A stretch of DNA of 64,000 nucleotides, taken from contig CAVYON010000028.1 in NCBI GenBank assembly GCA_963770035.1, positions 1 through 64,000 on the forward strand. The letters run 5' to 3'. Every line of letters starts with the position of its first letter. Within the stretch, counting starts at the first letter, position 1. The notes under the pieces are model-generated. The model searched no databases, was not told where the DNA came from, and was given only the letters and a program-made list of their open reading frames with translations. Shown here piece by piece: positions 45,471 through 54,716 of the stretch. The stretch is from Roseiarcus sp963770035. GTDB taxonomy: Bacteria; Pseudomonadota; Alphaproteobacteria; Rhizobiales; Beijerinckiaceae. Made by a program: the position numbers and the translations under genes.

Positions 45471-47327
45471 TCAGTTGAACACCCGCTGATCACGACGGGC
45501 GACTTCGTATTTCTCGCGAGCGGCCCCAACCTCGGCGCGGGCTGAGACTTGCGGGACGGCCACATCCCACCAGTGCCCGCCAGCCTCGGTGACGACCAGC
45601 GGATGGGTCTCGATCACGACGACGGTCGTCTTGTCGTTGGCCCTGGCCGCTTCCAGCGCGGACTTGAGTTCGCCGATCGCCGAGACTTTTGTGGCGATCG
45701 CGCCCATGCTCTCGGCGTGCCTGGCGAAGTCGATGTCCGGCTGCGCCACCATGGCGCAGTCCTTCCAGAGATTGTTGAAGTTGGCCCCCCCGGTTTCCAT
45801 CTGCAGGCGGTTGATGCAGCCAAAGCCATGGTTGTCGAGCACGACGATGACGAGCTTCAACCCAAGACTGACCGAGGTCGCGATCTCCGAGTTCATCATC
45901 ATGTAGGATCCGTCGCCGACCATGACGACGACCTCCTGGTCGGGCCGGGCCATCTTGACCCCCATGCCGCCGGCGATCTCGTAGCCCATGCAGGAGAAGC
46001 CGTACTCCATGTGATAGGCGCCCGGCGCGGTCGGAACCCAAAGCTTGTGCAATTCGCCCGGCAGCCCGCCGGCGGCGTTGACCAGGATGGTGTTGTCGAC
46101 GCCGAGCGCGCGGGCGACCGCGCCTATCACCTGCGCGTCCGAAGGCAGTTCGGCGTTGGTCGAGGCGAGCGCCCGGCCTGCCGCTTCGAGCCAGGTCGCC
46201 TTTTCCTTGGCGGCGCGCTCGGCCATCCCTTTATCGGCTTTCCAGCCGCGTAGCGCCTCGGAAAGCTCCGTCAGTCCGGCTTTGGCGTCCGAAATGAGCG
46301 GCAGCGCTTGATGCTTGGCAGTGTCGTAGGGGGCGACGTTGAGTGCGAGGATCTTGAGGTCGGCCGATTTGAACAGCGCCCAAGAACCGGTGGTGAAGTC
46401 CTGCAGGCGCGTCCCGACCGCGATCAGGAGATCGGCGTCGGCGGCGAGCGCGTTGGCGGCCGAGGTTCCAGTCACGCCGACGGCGCCGAGGGCCAGCGGG
46501 TGGGTCTCGTCGATCGCCGACTTGCCGGCCTGGCTGACCGCGACCGGAACTTTGTGCGTCTCGGCAAAGGCCGTCAGCTCTGCGGAAGCTTCTGAGTAGA
46601 GCACGCCGCCGCCCGCGATGATCATCGGCCGCTTGGCCGCCTTGATCGCGGCGACGGCCGCCGCCAGCTCGTTTACGTCCGGACGAATTCGGCGCGGCGT
46701 CCACACTCTTTCGGCGAACAGGCTTTCCGGCCAGTCGTAAGCCTCGGTCTGCACGTCCTGGCACATCGCCAGCGTCACCGGGCCGCACTCGGCTGGATCG
46801 GTGAGCACGCTCATCGCGCGCTGCAGAGCCGGGATCAACTGCTCCGGCCGCTGGATCCGATCGAAGTAACGCGACAAGGGGCGGAAGCAGTCATTGGCCG
46901 AGACGGTCCCGTCGCCAAAATTCTCGATCTGCTGCAGCACCGGATCGGGCAGGCGGTTGGCGAACACGTCCCCGGGCAGCAGCAGAAGCGGCAGGCGGTC
47001 GACATGCGCCACCGCCGCAGCGGTCACCATGTTGAGGGCGCCGGGGCCGATCGAGGTGGTGCAGGCCATGAAGCGGCGGCGGAACATCGCCTTGGCGTAA
47101 GCGGTCGCCGCCAGCGCCATGCCTTGCTCGTTGTGGGCGCGGTAAGTCGGAAAGCCGTCGCGCGCCTGATAGAGCGCCTCGCCGATACCCGCCACGTTGC
47201 CGTGGCCGAAGATCGCCCAGCATCCCGCGACGATCGGCAGCGTCTCGCCGTCGATCACCGTCATCTGCTTCGTCAGAAACCGCACCAGTGCTTGCGCGAC
47301 CGTGAGGCGAACCGTTTTGCCAATCAT
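45471..47327 (-). CDS. iolD: 3D-(3,5/4)-trihydroxycyclohexane-1,2-dione acylhydrolase
   Basis: About 618 residues, ThDP-dependent. Opens the inositol-derived ring to give 5-deoxy-glucuronate. The N-terminal domain contains the ThDP Glu in YRAHNEQGMALAATAYAKA. The C-terminal domain has the ThDP-Mg motif VVMVGDGSYMMMNSEI with NHGFGCINRLQ, and CFRPLSRYF is typical of IolD. Start: ATG 47327 has GGAGG at eight bases, whereas ATG 47333 directly abuts the RBS. iolB begins 22 bases after its stop. Confidence 0.96.
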   Translation of the reverse strand: MIGKTVRLTVAQALVRFLTKQMTVIDGETLPIVAGCWAIFGHGNVAGIGEALYQARDGFPTYRAHNEQGMALAATAYAKAMFRRRFMACTTSIGPGALNMVTAAAVAHVDRLPLLLLPGDVFANRLPDPVLQQIENFGDGTVSANDCFRPLSRYFDRIQRPEQLIPALQRAMSVLTDPAECGPVTLAMCQDVQTEAYDWPESLFAERVWTPRRIRPDVNELAAAVAAIKAAKRPMIIAGGGVLYSEASAELTAFAETHKVPVAVSQAGKSAIDETHPLALGAVGVTGTSAANALAADADLLIAVGTRLQDFTTGSWALFKSADLKILALNVAPYDTAKHQALPLISDAKAGLTELSEALRGWKADKGMAERAAKEKATWLEAAGRALASTNAELPSDAQVIGAVARALGVDNTILVNAAGGLPGELHKLWVPTAPGAYHMEYGFSCMGYEIAGGMGVKMARPDQEVVVMVGDGSYMMMNSEIATSVSLGLKLVIVVLDNHGFGCINRLQMETGGANFNNLWKDCAMVAQPDIDFARHAESMGAIATKVSAIGELKSALEAARANDKTTVVVIETHPLVVTEAGGHWWDVAVPQVSARAEVGAAREKYEVARRDQRVFN

Positions 47328-47383
47328 CGTCATTCCCTCCCGACGCCCTTTATGTTTCGGCCGTCGAATGTGTTCCCCGTGGC

Positions 47384-49297
47384 CTATTGACCAGGCCGGC
47401 CGCTGCTTTTCGACAGCCAGAGGTCAACCAGTGCCGCGAACTTTGCCGCCATCTCGTCGACCGCCTGGTCGTCGCCGATCCTGCCGTTGAGCCAGCGCCC
47501 GGCCGTCTCGGCGAATATCGTTCTCCCAACCGCGAAGCCGCGGACCGATCTGGAAGTCCGCGCGACGGCGAAGCTCTGGGTCAGCGCCTCGATGGGCGCC
47601 TCGAGGCCGAGCAGCACGACGCCGCGGCAGTACGGATCGCGCGCGCCGATGACATTGTCGATCGCCCGCCAGGCCGCAGCCGAAGCTTGCGGTTCCAGTT
47701 TCCACCAATCGGGTCTCAGGCCCGCGTCATAAAGTTCGGCGAGCGCCCGCGCGATCGTGTCGTCGTCGAGCGGGCCGGACTTCGAGGCTATGATCTCGAT
47801 CAGGATCTCGCGGCCGACCCCGCGCGCGGCGTCGAAAGCGGAGACAAGCTTCGCCGTCTGCTCGCGCTTGAGCGCCAGGTCATCGTCCGGATGGTAGAAG
47901 CACAGAACCTTGATGCAATGATCCACCGGCCACTCGGCCAGCCGGCTGCCGAGATCCTGGCTGAACTCGAACTGCAGAGGACGGGAACTGGGCAGTTCGA
48001 TCGGCTTCGCCACCCAGAGGTCCTGTCCGGCGCCCGCGGCGAACAGCGCGTCGCGGCCATACTTGTCGTCGATCAGCATGCCGAAGCCGGGACGCCCGTC
48101 GGCGACGCGCCGCGCGGCGCGGACGGCCAGGACCTTGAAGGCGGGAATGCGCGCGACCGCCGCCTCGTCCGAGGCAAGCTCCTCGAGCTGACTGCGATGA
48201 TCGATGGCGAAAGCCATGAGGCGCGGATAGTCGCGACGCCGCGTCGTCGCCCAATGGATGTGGTTGAGTTCGGCGTCCTTGCGCAGCGCGCGCTCGCGGC
48301 TGCCGTGATCGAGGAAGTGCTTGAGCTCCGGCCAGGTCGGATATTCCGTCGAGCAGAGCAGACGCGACACCGCGAACGCTCCGCAGGCGTTGGCCCAGGT
48401 CGCGCAGGTCGCGTGGTCCTCGCCCTTGAGCCAGCCACGCAGGAAGCCGGACATGAAGGCGTCGCCGGCCCCGAGCACGTTGAACACTTCGATCCGGAAT
48501 CCCTGGCCGACGATTCCAGCTTCGAGATCGTCTGAGATGGGCCCGTCATAGACGATGCAGCCCTGCGCGCCGCGCTTGAGCACGACCGTCGCGCCGGAAA
48601 TCGCCCGAATGCTCTTCAGCGCTTCGAGCACGCTGTCGGCGCCGCCGGCAACCATGATCTCCTCTTCGGTGCCGACAATGAGGTCGCAATCTGGCAGGAC
48701 GGTTTTCAGCCGCGCGGACACCGCCTCCGACTTCACATAGCGCGAGAACCCCGCATCGTGGCCGGCAAGTCCCCAGAGGTTCGGCCGATAGTCGACGTCG
48801 AAGACCACGCGCCCGCCGTGCGTCTTAGCGAGCGCGATCGCTTTCGCCTGCGCAGCGGCGGCTGCCGGCTTCGAGAAGTGGGTTCCCGTGACGACGATTG
48901 CGCGGGTGCGGGCGACGAAGGCCTCGTCGATGTCGCTTTCGTCAAGCGCCATGTCGGCGCAGTCGGAGCGATAGAAGGTGGTCGGTGAGACGCCCTCGCT
49001 CTGCACGGCGAGCAGCACCAGCGCCGACAAGCGATCCTTGTCGACGTGAACGCCGTCGGCGGCGACACCCTCGCGAACGAGTTGCTCGTGGATGAAGTTC
49101 CCCATCTGCTCGGCGCCCACCCGCGTGATCAGCGCGGACTTGAGCCCCAACCGCGCTGTGCCAATGGCGATGTTGGCCGGACAGCCGCCGACCGACTTGG
49201 CGAAGCTCCCGATGTCTTCGAGACGGCTGCCTATCTGCTGGCCGTAGAGGTCGACCGAAGAGCGGCCGATCGAGATTAGGTCTAGCGTCTTTTCCAT
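47384..49297 (-). CDS. iolC: Bifunctional 5-dehydro-2-deoxygluconokinase / DUF2090 aldolase
   Basis: 637 residues. The N-terminal half is a PfkB kinase: SVGGCPANIAIGTARLG and the catalytic NVLGAGDAFMSGFLRGW. It phosphorylates 5-dehydro-2-deoxygluconate. The C-terminal half (from about RLMAFAIDHRSQLEELA) is DUF2090, an aldolase-like barrel (VLCFYHPDDD, GRTIFAETAGRWLNG) that probably cleaves the phosphorylated product, taking the role of IolJ. Start ATG 49297 (MEKTLDLISIGRSSVDLYG). Between iolG and iolD on the same strand. Confidence 0.95.
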   Translation of the reverse strand: MEKTLDLISIGRSSVDLYGQQIGSRLEDIGSFAKSVGGCPANIAIGTARLGLKSALITRVGAEQMGNFIHEQLVREGVAADGVHVDKDRLSALVLLAVQSEGVSPTTFYRSDCADMALDESDIDEAFVARTRAIVVTGTHFSKPAAAAAQAKAIALAKTHGGRVVFDVDYRPNLWGLAGHDAGFSRYVKSEAVSARLKTVLPDCDLIVGTEEEIMVAGGADSVLEALKSIRAISGATVVLKRGAQGCIVYDGPISDDLEAGIVGQGFRIEVFNVLGAGDAFMSGFLRGWLKGEDHATCATWANACGAFAVSRLLCSTEYPTWPELKHFLDHGSRERALRKDAELNHIHWATTRRRDYPRLMAFAIDHRSQLEELASDEAAVARIPAFKVLAVRAARRVADGRPGFGMLIDDKYGRDALFAAGAGQDLWVAKPIELPSSRPLQFEFSQDLGSRLAEWPVDHCIKVLCFYHPDDDLALKREQTAKLVSAFDAARGVGREILIEIIASKSGPLDDDTIARALAELYDAGLRPDWWKLEPQASAAAWRAIDNVIGARDPYCRGVVLLGLEAPIEALTQSFAVARTSRSVRGFAVGRTIFAETAGRWLNGRIGDDQAVDEMAAKFAALVDLWLSKSSGRPGQ

Positions 49298-49421
49298 GGT
49301 CTCGCGGCCGTCTCCTCTCACTTGCCGAACTCGCCGACGGCCGGACGGCGTCCTCCGTCCGGCTGCTCTCAAAAAGTGAGGACTGAACGGTGAAAGGCCC
49401 GCCGCCTGCTATCTCCGCCAG

Positions 49422-50417
49422 TCAATAGACGATCTCGACCTGCCGGCCTTCCTTCAGCGACTTCAAAGCGGCGTCCGCCATGATCAGCGCCTTGAGGCCG
49501 TCCTCGCCCGACGGGCTCATCGGACGATCAGCTTGGACAGCCGCAATGAACGCCGCGATCTCGTTAGCGTAGGCCTGCGTATAGCGCGTCATGAAGAAGT
49601 TCAGGAGCGGGTCGCGGCGATAGCCGCTGGCGTCCGCCACCTCCACGGTGGTCTCGCGGACGTTCTCCGCCGACACCAGGCCCTTCGAACCGTGAACCTC
49701 GATACGCTGGTCGTAGCCATAGGTCGCCCGGCGCGAATTGGAAATCTGGGCGATCTTTCCGGACCTTGTGGTCAGCACGAGCGAGGCGCTGTCGACGTCG
49801 CCCGCGGCGCCGATCGCCCGATCGACGAGGTTCGAGGCGGCTGCGAACACGGTCACGGGATCCTCGCCCAAAAGGAACGCCGCCATGTCGAAATCATGGA
49901 TCGTCATGTCGCGAAACAGGCCGCCCGAGCGCGCTATGTAGGTCACAGGCGGGGGGGCAGGATCGCGTGACGTGATCGACACCATCTCGACCTCGCCGAT
50001 CGTCCCGCTGGCGATGCGGGCTTGTGCTTCGCGGAAGTTTGGATCGAAGCGGCGGTTGAAGCCGATCATCAGCGGCGCCTTTTCCGCCTGCACGACCTCA
50101 AGACAGCGGCGGACGCGTTCGACCGACAAATCAATCGGCTTTTCGCAGAAGATCGCCTTTCCCGCGCGGGCCGCCTGCTCGATCAAGTCGGCGTGCAGGT
50201 CCGTCGGCGTGGTGATCAGCACCGCGTCGACGTCCTTTGCCTTCATGATCGCATCGACGTCACGGACATCGGCGCCGTAGCTCTTGGCGACTGCCGCGGC
50301 GGCGGCGGGAATGGCGTCGGCGACCGCCACAAGCTTTGCGCCGGACGAGGCGGCGACAGCGCCGGCGTGAACCTTGCCGATGCGGCCAGCGCCCAGGAGC
50401 CCAAAATTCAGCGTCAT
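49422..50417 (-). CDS. iolG: myo-Inositol 2-dehydrogenase
   Basis: 331 residues of the Gfo/Idh/MocA family. Rossmann motif FGLLGAGRIGKVHAGAV, CEKPIDLSVERVRRCLEV (EKP lysine), MIGFNRRFDPNFREAQ and the D-x3-H pair in RDMTIHDFDMAAFLLGE are all as in IolG. Oxidises myo-inositol to scyllo-inosose with NAD. Start ATG at 50417; a GTG five codons earlier is an alternative. First gene of the operon, divergent from the RpiR regulator across 257 bases containing a good IolR-type site. Confidence 0.93.
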   Translation of the reverse strand: MTLNFGLLGAGRIGKVHAGAVAASSGAKLVAVADAIPAAAAAVAKSYGADVRDVDAIMKAKDVDAVLITTPTDLHADLIEQAARAGKAIFCEKPIDLSVERVRRCLEVVQAEKAPLMIGFNRRFDPNFREAQARIASGTIGEVEMVSITSRDPAPPPVTYIARSGGLFRDMTIHDFDMAAFLLGEDPVTVFAAASNLVDRAIGAAGDVDSASLVLTTRSGKIAQISNSRRATYGYDQRIEVHGSKGLVSAENVRETTVEVADASGYRRDPLLNFFMTRYTQAYANEIAAFIAAVQADRPMSPSGEDGLKALIMADAALKSLKEGRQVEIVY

Positions 50418-50556
50418 CGTGTCAGTCTCCACCCTCCCCGTCGGCGCGCGGGCCCTTTAATCGAGCGAGCCGCCTCGGACGCTTCCGATCTACATACCTT
50501 CTCGACTTTTTGCGCTGGGCCCCGCGGGTTACCCGATGCCCAGCGATCTTTTCGTT

Positions 50557-50570
50557 GGAACTTATATTCC
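50557..50570. promoter_or_regulatory. IolR-type operator GGAA-N6-TTCC
   Basis: GGAACTTATATTCC lies midway between iolG and the rpiR-type gene. From memory, rhizobial IolR (RpiR family) recognises GGAA-N6-TTCC in iol promoters. This is the only copy I found in the intergenic regions of the cluster that I searched. Confidence 0.6.
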
Positions 50571-50674
50571 ATTTCTCGCGCTCGTCAACAGTTTCGTTTT
50601 GCAATCGGGAGGATATCAGCTAGGCTATTGTCCCACCCGCCTCTGCCTGAAGCCGGGACTCAAAGAGAACGCCG

Positions 50675-51514
50675 ATGACGGAAGCGCCGACCGACATCCC
50701 ACCACGAGCATTCAACGAACTGCGCGATCTGATCGTCGAAAAGCGCAACAAGCTACCGAAGAGGCTTGCGCAGGTCGCAGCCTACACGATCGAGTTTCCG
50801 GACGATATTGCGTTCGGAACCGTCGGCAGCATATCCGAGCGAGCCGCCGTACAACCGTCGACCCTGGTGCGTTTCGCAAAGGCGCTCGGCTACAGCGGCT
50901 TCAGCGAACTGCAGGCGGTGTTCCAGCAGCGCCTGCGCGACCGTCCGAACAACTATGAGGCGCGCCTCCAGGCGCTCGACGCGCATACCTCCGGCCGATC
51001 GCCGGCGATGGCGGTGATCGACGGGTTCAGTCTGGCGGCGATCCGTTCGGTCGAAAGGCTTAAGCAGCGGGTCAACCCCGCAGACTTGAACGAGGCGGCG
51101 CGGATTCTGGCCGCGGCCGACATCATTTATCTGATCGGCGTCCGGCGATCTTACCCAGTCACCGCCTATTTGAGCTATGCGTTTGGAACGCTTGGCGTCA
51201 GGACCGTACTCTCCGGATCGCCGGGTGGGGTCGACCGCGAGATTCTGTCCTTTGCCGGTCCCCACGACGCCGCGCTCTCGGTCAGTTTTACGCCCTATGC
51301 CCCGGCGACGGTCGAATACACGCGCCAGGTCGTCAGCCAAAACACCCCGCTCGTCGCAATTACCGACAGCCCTTTCAGTCCGCTGGCGTTGAACACCCGT
51401 GTCTGGTTCGAAATCGTCGAGAGCGACTTCGAGGGGTTCCGCACGCTCGCCGCCACGATGACCCTGGCCGCGGCGCTCGCCGTCGCCGTCGCGGAGCAAC
51501 GGCGACTCAGCTAG
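50675..51514 (+). CDS. iolR: RpiR/MurR-family regulator, likely IolR
   Basis: 279 residues. The N-terminal HTH_6 domain reads LAQVAAYTIEFPDDIAFGTV and RAAVQPSTLVRFAKALGYSG. The C-terminal SIS domain (IIYLIGVRRSYPVTAYLSYA, DAALSVSFTPYAPATVEYTR) would bind a phosphorylated inositol breakdown product. Divergent from iolG-C-D-B with a matching operator in between. Start ATG 50675. Confidence 0.9.
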   Translation: MTEAPTDIPPRAFNELRDLIVEKRNKLPKRLAQVAAYTIEFPDDIAFGTVGSISERAAVQPSTLVRFAKALGYSGFSELQAVFQQRLRDRPNNYEARLQALDAHTSGRSPAMAVIDGFSLAAIRSVERLKQRVNPADLNEAARILAAADIIYLIGVRRSYPVTAYLSYAFGTLGVRTVLSGSPGGVDREILSFAGPHDAALSVSFTPYAPATVEYTRQVVSQNTPLVAITDSPFSPLALNTRVWFEIVESDFEGFRTLAATMTLAAALAVAVAEQRRLS

Positions 51515-51623
51515 AGACGGAACGCAAATTCCGATTAAGACCTGATATGGATCGAATCTGCCGGCGAAACGCCTGTCGCCGTTCGATTCCTCGGAAAGGA
51601 CGAAATTATCGGGTCGCGATGAC

Positions 51624-52448
51624 TCATGCCAGCGCTTCGCGCACATAGGCCATGCTGTTTCGAACTGCAGCGATCGGGTCGGGCAGGCCATGGACCTCTT
51701 TGGCAAAAGGCTCGAACGAGACAACGCCGTCGTAGCCATCAGCGTAGAGCCGGCGAAGCTGCTCCACGTTGCCGAGCCGGTCTTTCGGCCCGACGAGTAC
51801 GCGATGTCCGTCAAGCATCTCGGTGAAGGTGATCGCGGGATCTTCGAGTCCGGAAATGTGAACAAGACCGGTGCGCGAAGCGAACACGGGCTCCTCTCCC
51901 GCGCCGCGGTGATGGAACGTGTCGTGGACGAGCGAGAAGACCTCGGCCCCGCCGATGGCGTCGATGGCGGCGAGCGCCTGGCGCTTCATGCGCAGCGAAG
52001 AGACCGGGAACCCGAGCGGCTCGACGTAACCCTTGAGGCCATGAGAAACCAGGATCGGCCGGATTCCCGTCAACGCTGCGCGTAAAGACGCCGCCTTCTC
52101 CGACGTGTCCTCGAGCATCTTGCCTTCGTTGAGCGGGCACATCACCAGAGCCTTTGCGCCGGCGGCGGCGGCGAGCTTGGCGAGCGCCTCGGTCTGACGG
52201 GTTCTTTCGTCGTTCCAGACGTTGAACGGATAGAGCGCGTTCACGCTCGCGACTTCGAGCCCGGCCTCCTTCGCTTTCGCGCCGACCCGGCGGGCGGTTG
52301 CTTCATCCTTCAGACTGTTTTCGCCGACGTCGTTGCGCAACTCGATCGCGACCGCGCCGAGCTTGACGGCGGCGTCCGCCAGCTCGTCGGGCGTCAGCGC
52401 CGGATAAATCATGTGGTTGAAGCCGAACTTGATGTTGCGCGTGGTCAT
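51624..52448 (-). CDS. Sugar phosphate isomerase/epimerase, IolI-like
   Basis: 274-276 residues. IKFGFNHMIYPALTPDELAD, VAIELRNDVGENSL, SLVHDTFHHRGAG (metal ligands), GLVHISGLEDP and VSFEPFAKEVHG form a xylose-isomerase-like barrel. Probably an inosose isomerase or similar (IolI-type), interconverting keto-inositols. Start ATG 52448 has GGA eight bases upstream; ATG 52454 is too close to it. Last of three co-directed genes (53583, 52522, 51624). Confidence 0.8.
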   Translation of the reverse strand: MTTRNIKFGFNHMIYPALTPDELADAAVKLGAVAIELRNDVGENSLKDEATARRVGAKAKEAGLEVASVNALYPFNVWNDERTRQTEALAKLAAAAGAKALVMCPLNEGKMLEDTSEKAASLRAALTGIRPILVSHGLKGYVEPLGFPVSSLRMKRQALAAIDAIGGAEVFSLVHDTFHHRGAGEEPVFASRTGLVHISGLEDPAITFTEMLDGHRVLVGPKDRLGNVEQLRRLYADGYDGVVSFEPFAKEVHGLPDPIAAVRNSMAYVREALA

Positions 52449-52521
52449 GGTCATGTCCTTGAATTGTGGAGCCGGTTCCGAGCCTCCAGGACTCGCAACC
52501 CCCAGCGCCTCGGAAAAGACT

Positions 52522-53529
52522 TCAGGCGTAGAAACCCGGCCGCGACTTGGCGACGATCGGCGCGACCTCACCAGTGTGCATGGCCTTGAGGCACGCGTCG
52601 GCGGTGACGGCGGCGAAGTATCCGTCCCACGCGTTCGGGCCGTTGACCTTGCCGGCGGTAGCCGCCTCGATCCAGTCCTGCAACTCGATGTCATAGGAAT
52701 TGATGAAGCGCAGCTTCCAGTCCTGCATGATCGTGGTCGAGAGCTTCGCGTCCTTGCGCAGAAGCACGCTCTCGGGCTCGGGCAGACTGGCGACTCCCTC
52801 CTCGCCGACCACCTGGCACTGGATGTCGTAGCCGTAGCGGCAGTTGACGAACACCTCGCCATCGATGCGCACGCCGCTCTTGGTCGCAAGCAGGACGATG
52901 ATCGGATCGTTGAGCTTCGCGTGCGTGTGCCTGGTGTTGCGAGGAACGAGCACCTGCGCTGAGACGTAGTCGTCGTCGATCAGCCAGCGGAGCGCGTCGA
53001 TCTCGTGAATGAAGGTGTCGACGATCGCCATGTCGCTGACGTAGGCCTTCGGAACTGTGGGGTTGCGATGGGCGCAATGGATCATCAGCGGCGCGCCGAT
53101 CACGCCGTCATCGATTGCCTTCTTCAAGGCGCGATAACCTTTGTCGTACCGGCGCTGGAAGCCGACCTGAACGAGATGACGGCCGGACGCGATTTCCGCT
53201 TCGACAATGCGCAGGCAGGCCTCGGCGGTGGTGGCGAGCGGCTTCTCACAAAAGACCGGCTTGCCGGCCTTGATCGCCGCAAGCACGTAGGCGTCGTGGG
53301 TCGGCCCCCAGGAGGTCACGACGACCGCTTGCACTTCGGGCGCTCCAATCAAGGCCTCGCCCGTCGGGTAGACCTTTGCGCCGGGGAGGTCGGCTGCGGC
53401 CGTCTCGGCCTGCTTCGCGTTGACGTCGGCAAGCGCGACGACTTTCGCCCCAACGAGTTTGTTCGCCAGCCGATGGATGTGCTCCTGGCCGATCATTCCG
53501 ACGCCGATGACGCCGACATTCAGGGTCAT
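52522..53529 (-). CDS. Inositol dehydrogenase-like Gfo/Idh/MocA oxidoreductase
   Basis: 335 residues. LNVGVIGVGMIGQEHIHRLA, FCEKPLATTAEACLRIVEA, QVGFQRRYDKGYRALKKAI and VDTFIHEIDALRWLIDDD place it close to IolG. It is a second dehydrogenase in the cluster besides the one at 49422, probably for another stereoisomer (scyllo- or chiro-inositol). Start ATG with AAGGAC seven bases before it. Confidence 0.88.
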   Translation of the reverse strand: MTLNVGVIGVGMIGQEHIHRLANKLVGAKVVALADVNAKQAETAAADLPGAKVYPTGEALIGAPEVQAVVVTSWGPTHDAYVLAAIKAGKPVFCEKPLATTAEACLRIVEAEIASGRHLVQVGFQRRYDKGYRALKKAIDDGVIGAPLMIHCAHRNPTVPKAYVSDMAIVDTFIHEIDALRWLIDDDYVSAQVLVPRNTRHTHAKLNDPIIVLLATKSGVRIDGEVFVNCRYGYDIQCQVVGEEGVASLPEPESVLLRKDAKLSTTIMQDWKLRFINSYDIELQDWIEAATAGKVNGPNAWDGYFAAVTADACLKAMHTGEVAPIVAKSRPGFYA

Positions 53530-53582
53530 TTTCGCTGTCCTTGATGTGAAAGGGTCCGGCGCGGCCCGCGCCGGGGATGACT

Positions 53583-54497
53583 TCAGGCTTTCGGCTTCGT
53601 CCAGTACTTGTCGACGTAGCTCTGCATCGTCTCGCGCATGAAGCGACCCGAGTTGTCGGCGCGCTCCTCCCAGGCGAAAACACAGGACGTCATGGTCCCG
53701 TCGAAGCCGACAACGGCGAGCGACGAGAAGAACTCATCCCAGTTCACCTCCCCCTGGCCGATGTCCATGTGCTGGTGGATGGTCACCTTCGCGCCGGGCG
53801 GATTGCAGATGTAGCGGAGGCCCGACGAGGCCTTATGATTGTAGGTGTCGGCGACGTGGACATGCGCGATCAGCGACCCTGCGTCGCGGATCATCTTGGG
53901 GATGTCGTCGCCGAAATAGAACGTATGCGGCGCGCAATAGAGGAACTTGACCGCCTTGGAGTTGAGCGTGCGGATCATGTCCACCGCCGGATGCAGCGTC
54001 TCGCACCAGTCCTCCGGATGCGGCTCGACGTTGAGCTGGACCCCCTCCTTCTCGAATACGGGGACCAGCTCCTCCATCGAACGCCACCAGGCCGCCTCGC
54101 TCGAACTCGTGCTGAACTGGCCGCCGCAGCAGTTGGCCGAGTGCCCGCGGTCGGGAGAAGGTCCGCGGCCGAACTTGGAGTTCATCGTGTCGACGCCCAT
54201 CTCGACCGCGATCTCGATCGCTTTCTTCCAGTAGCTGACCGCGGTCTGGCGTTCGTCCTCGTGCGGACTCGCCCAGCGGTACATCGGCAGGAGCGAAGCG
54301 ATCTTCACGCCGTGGTCCTTCAGTGCTCTCTTGAAGCTCGTGATGCGTTCCGGGTAGGCGCGAGGATGGACCCACCAGGCGAGAAAGTCGTCGCGCGGCG
54401 AGAGCTCGATCCATTCGTAGCCGAGTTCGGCGACCTTGCGCGGCAGCTCCTCAAGCGACAGATGCCTGTGCATGTAGGGGTCGAGCGCGATTCTCAT
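53583..54497 (-). CDS. Sugar phosphate isomerase/epimerase
   Basis: 304 residues. MRIALDPYMHRHLSLEELP, WIELSPRDDFLAWWVHPR, LNVEPHPEDWCE, HVHVADTYNH and HQHMDIGQGEVNWDEFF give the metal-binding barrel pattern. The exact substrate is unclear. Start ATG 54497 with GGAGGAG seven bases before it; the 28 upstream codons lack a site. First gene of a three-gene operon with the two that follow. Confidence 0.82.
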   Translation of the reverse strand: MRIALDPYMHRHLSLEELPRKVAELGYEWIELSPRDDFLAWWVHPRAYPERITSFKRALKDHGVKIASLLPMYRWASPHEDERQTAVSYWKKAIEIAVEMGVDTMNSKFGRGPSPDRGHSANCCGGQFSTSSSEAAWWRSMEELVPVFEKEGVQLNVEPHPEDWCETLHPAVDMIRTLNSKAVKFLYCAPHTFYFGDDIPKMIRDAGSLIAHVHVADTYNHKASSGLRYICNPPGAKVTIHQHMDIGQGEVNWDEFFSSLAVVGFDGTMTSCVFAWEERADNSGRFMRETMQSYVDKYWTKPKA

Positions 54498-54716
54498 TGC
54501 CGTCTCCTCCGTGACCGTTTTGATGTGTTGTAGGCCAAGGCGTTTCGTCGAGCACGCGGCTTCTTGATGGTTTATCGTCAACGATGGATAACCGTGCGGA
54601 GCGAATATTTATCCGACAGCGGCCGTCGGTTTAGTGGATGCGACCCTACGGAAGGGTCGTCAGGTTCTGCGTTGGCGACCGACGATCGTTATCGTCTAGC
54701 TCGATCGGGAGGGCGA

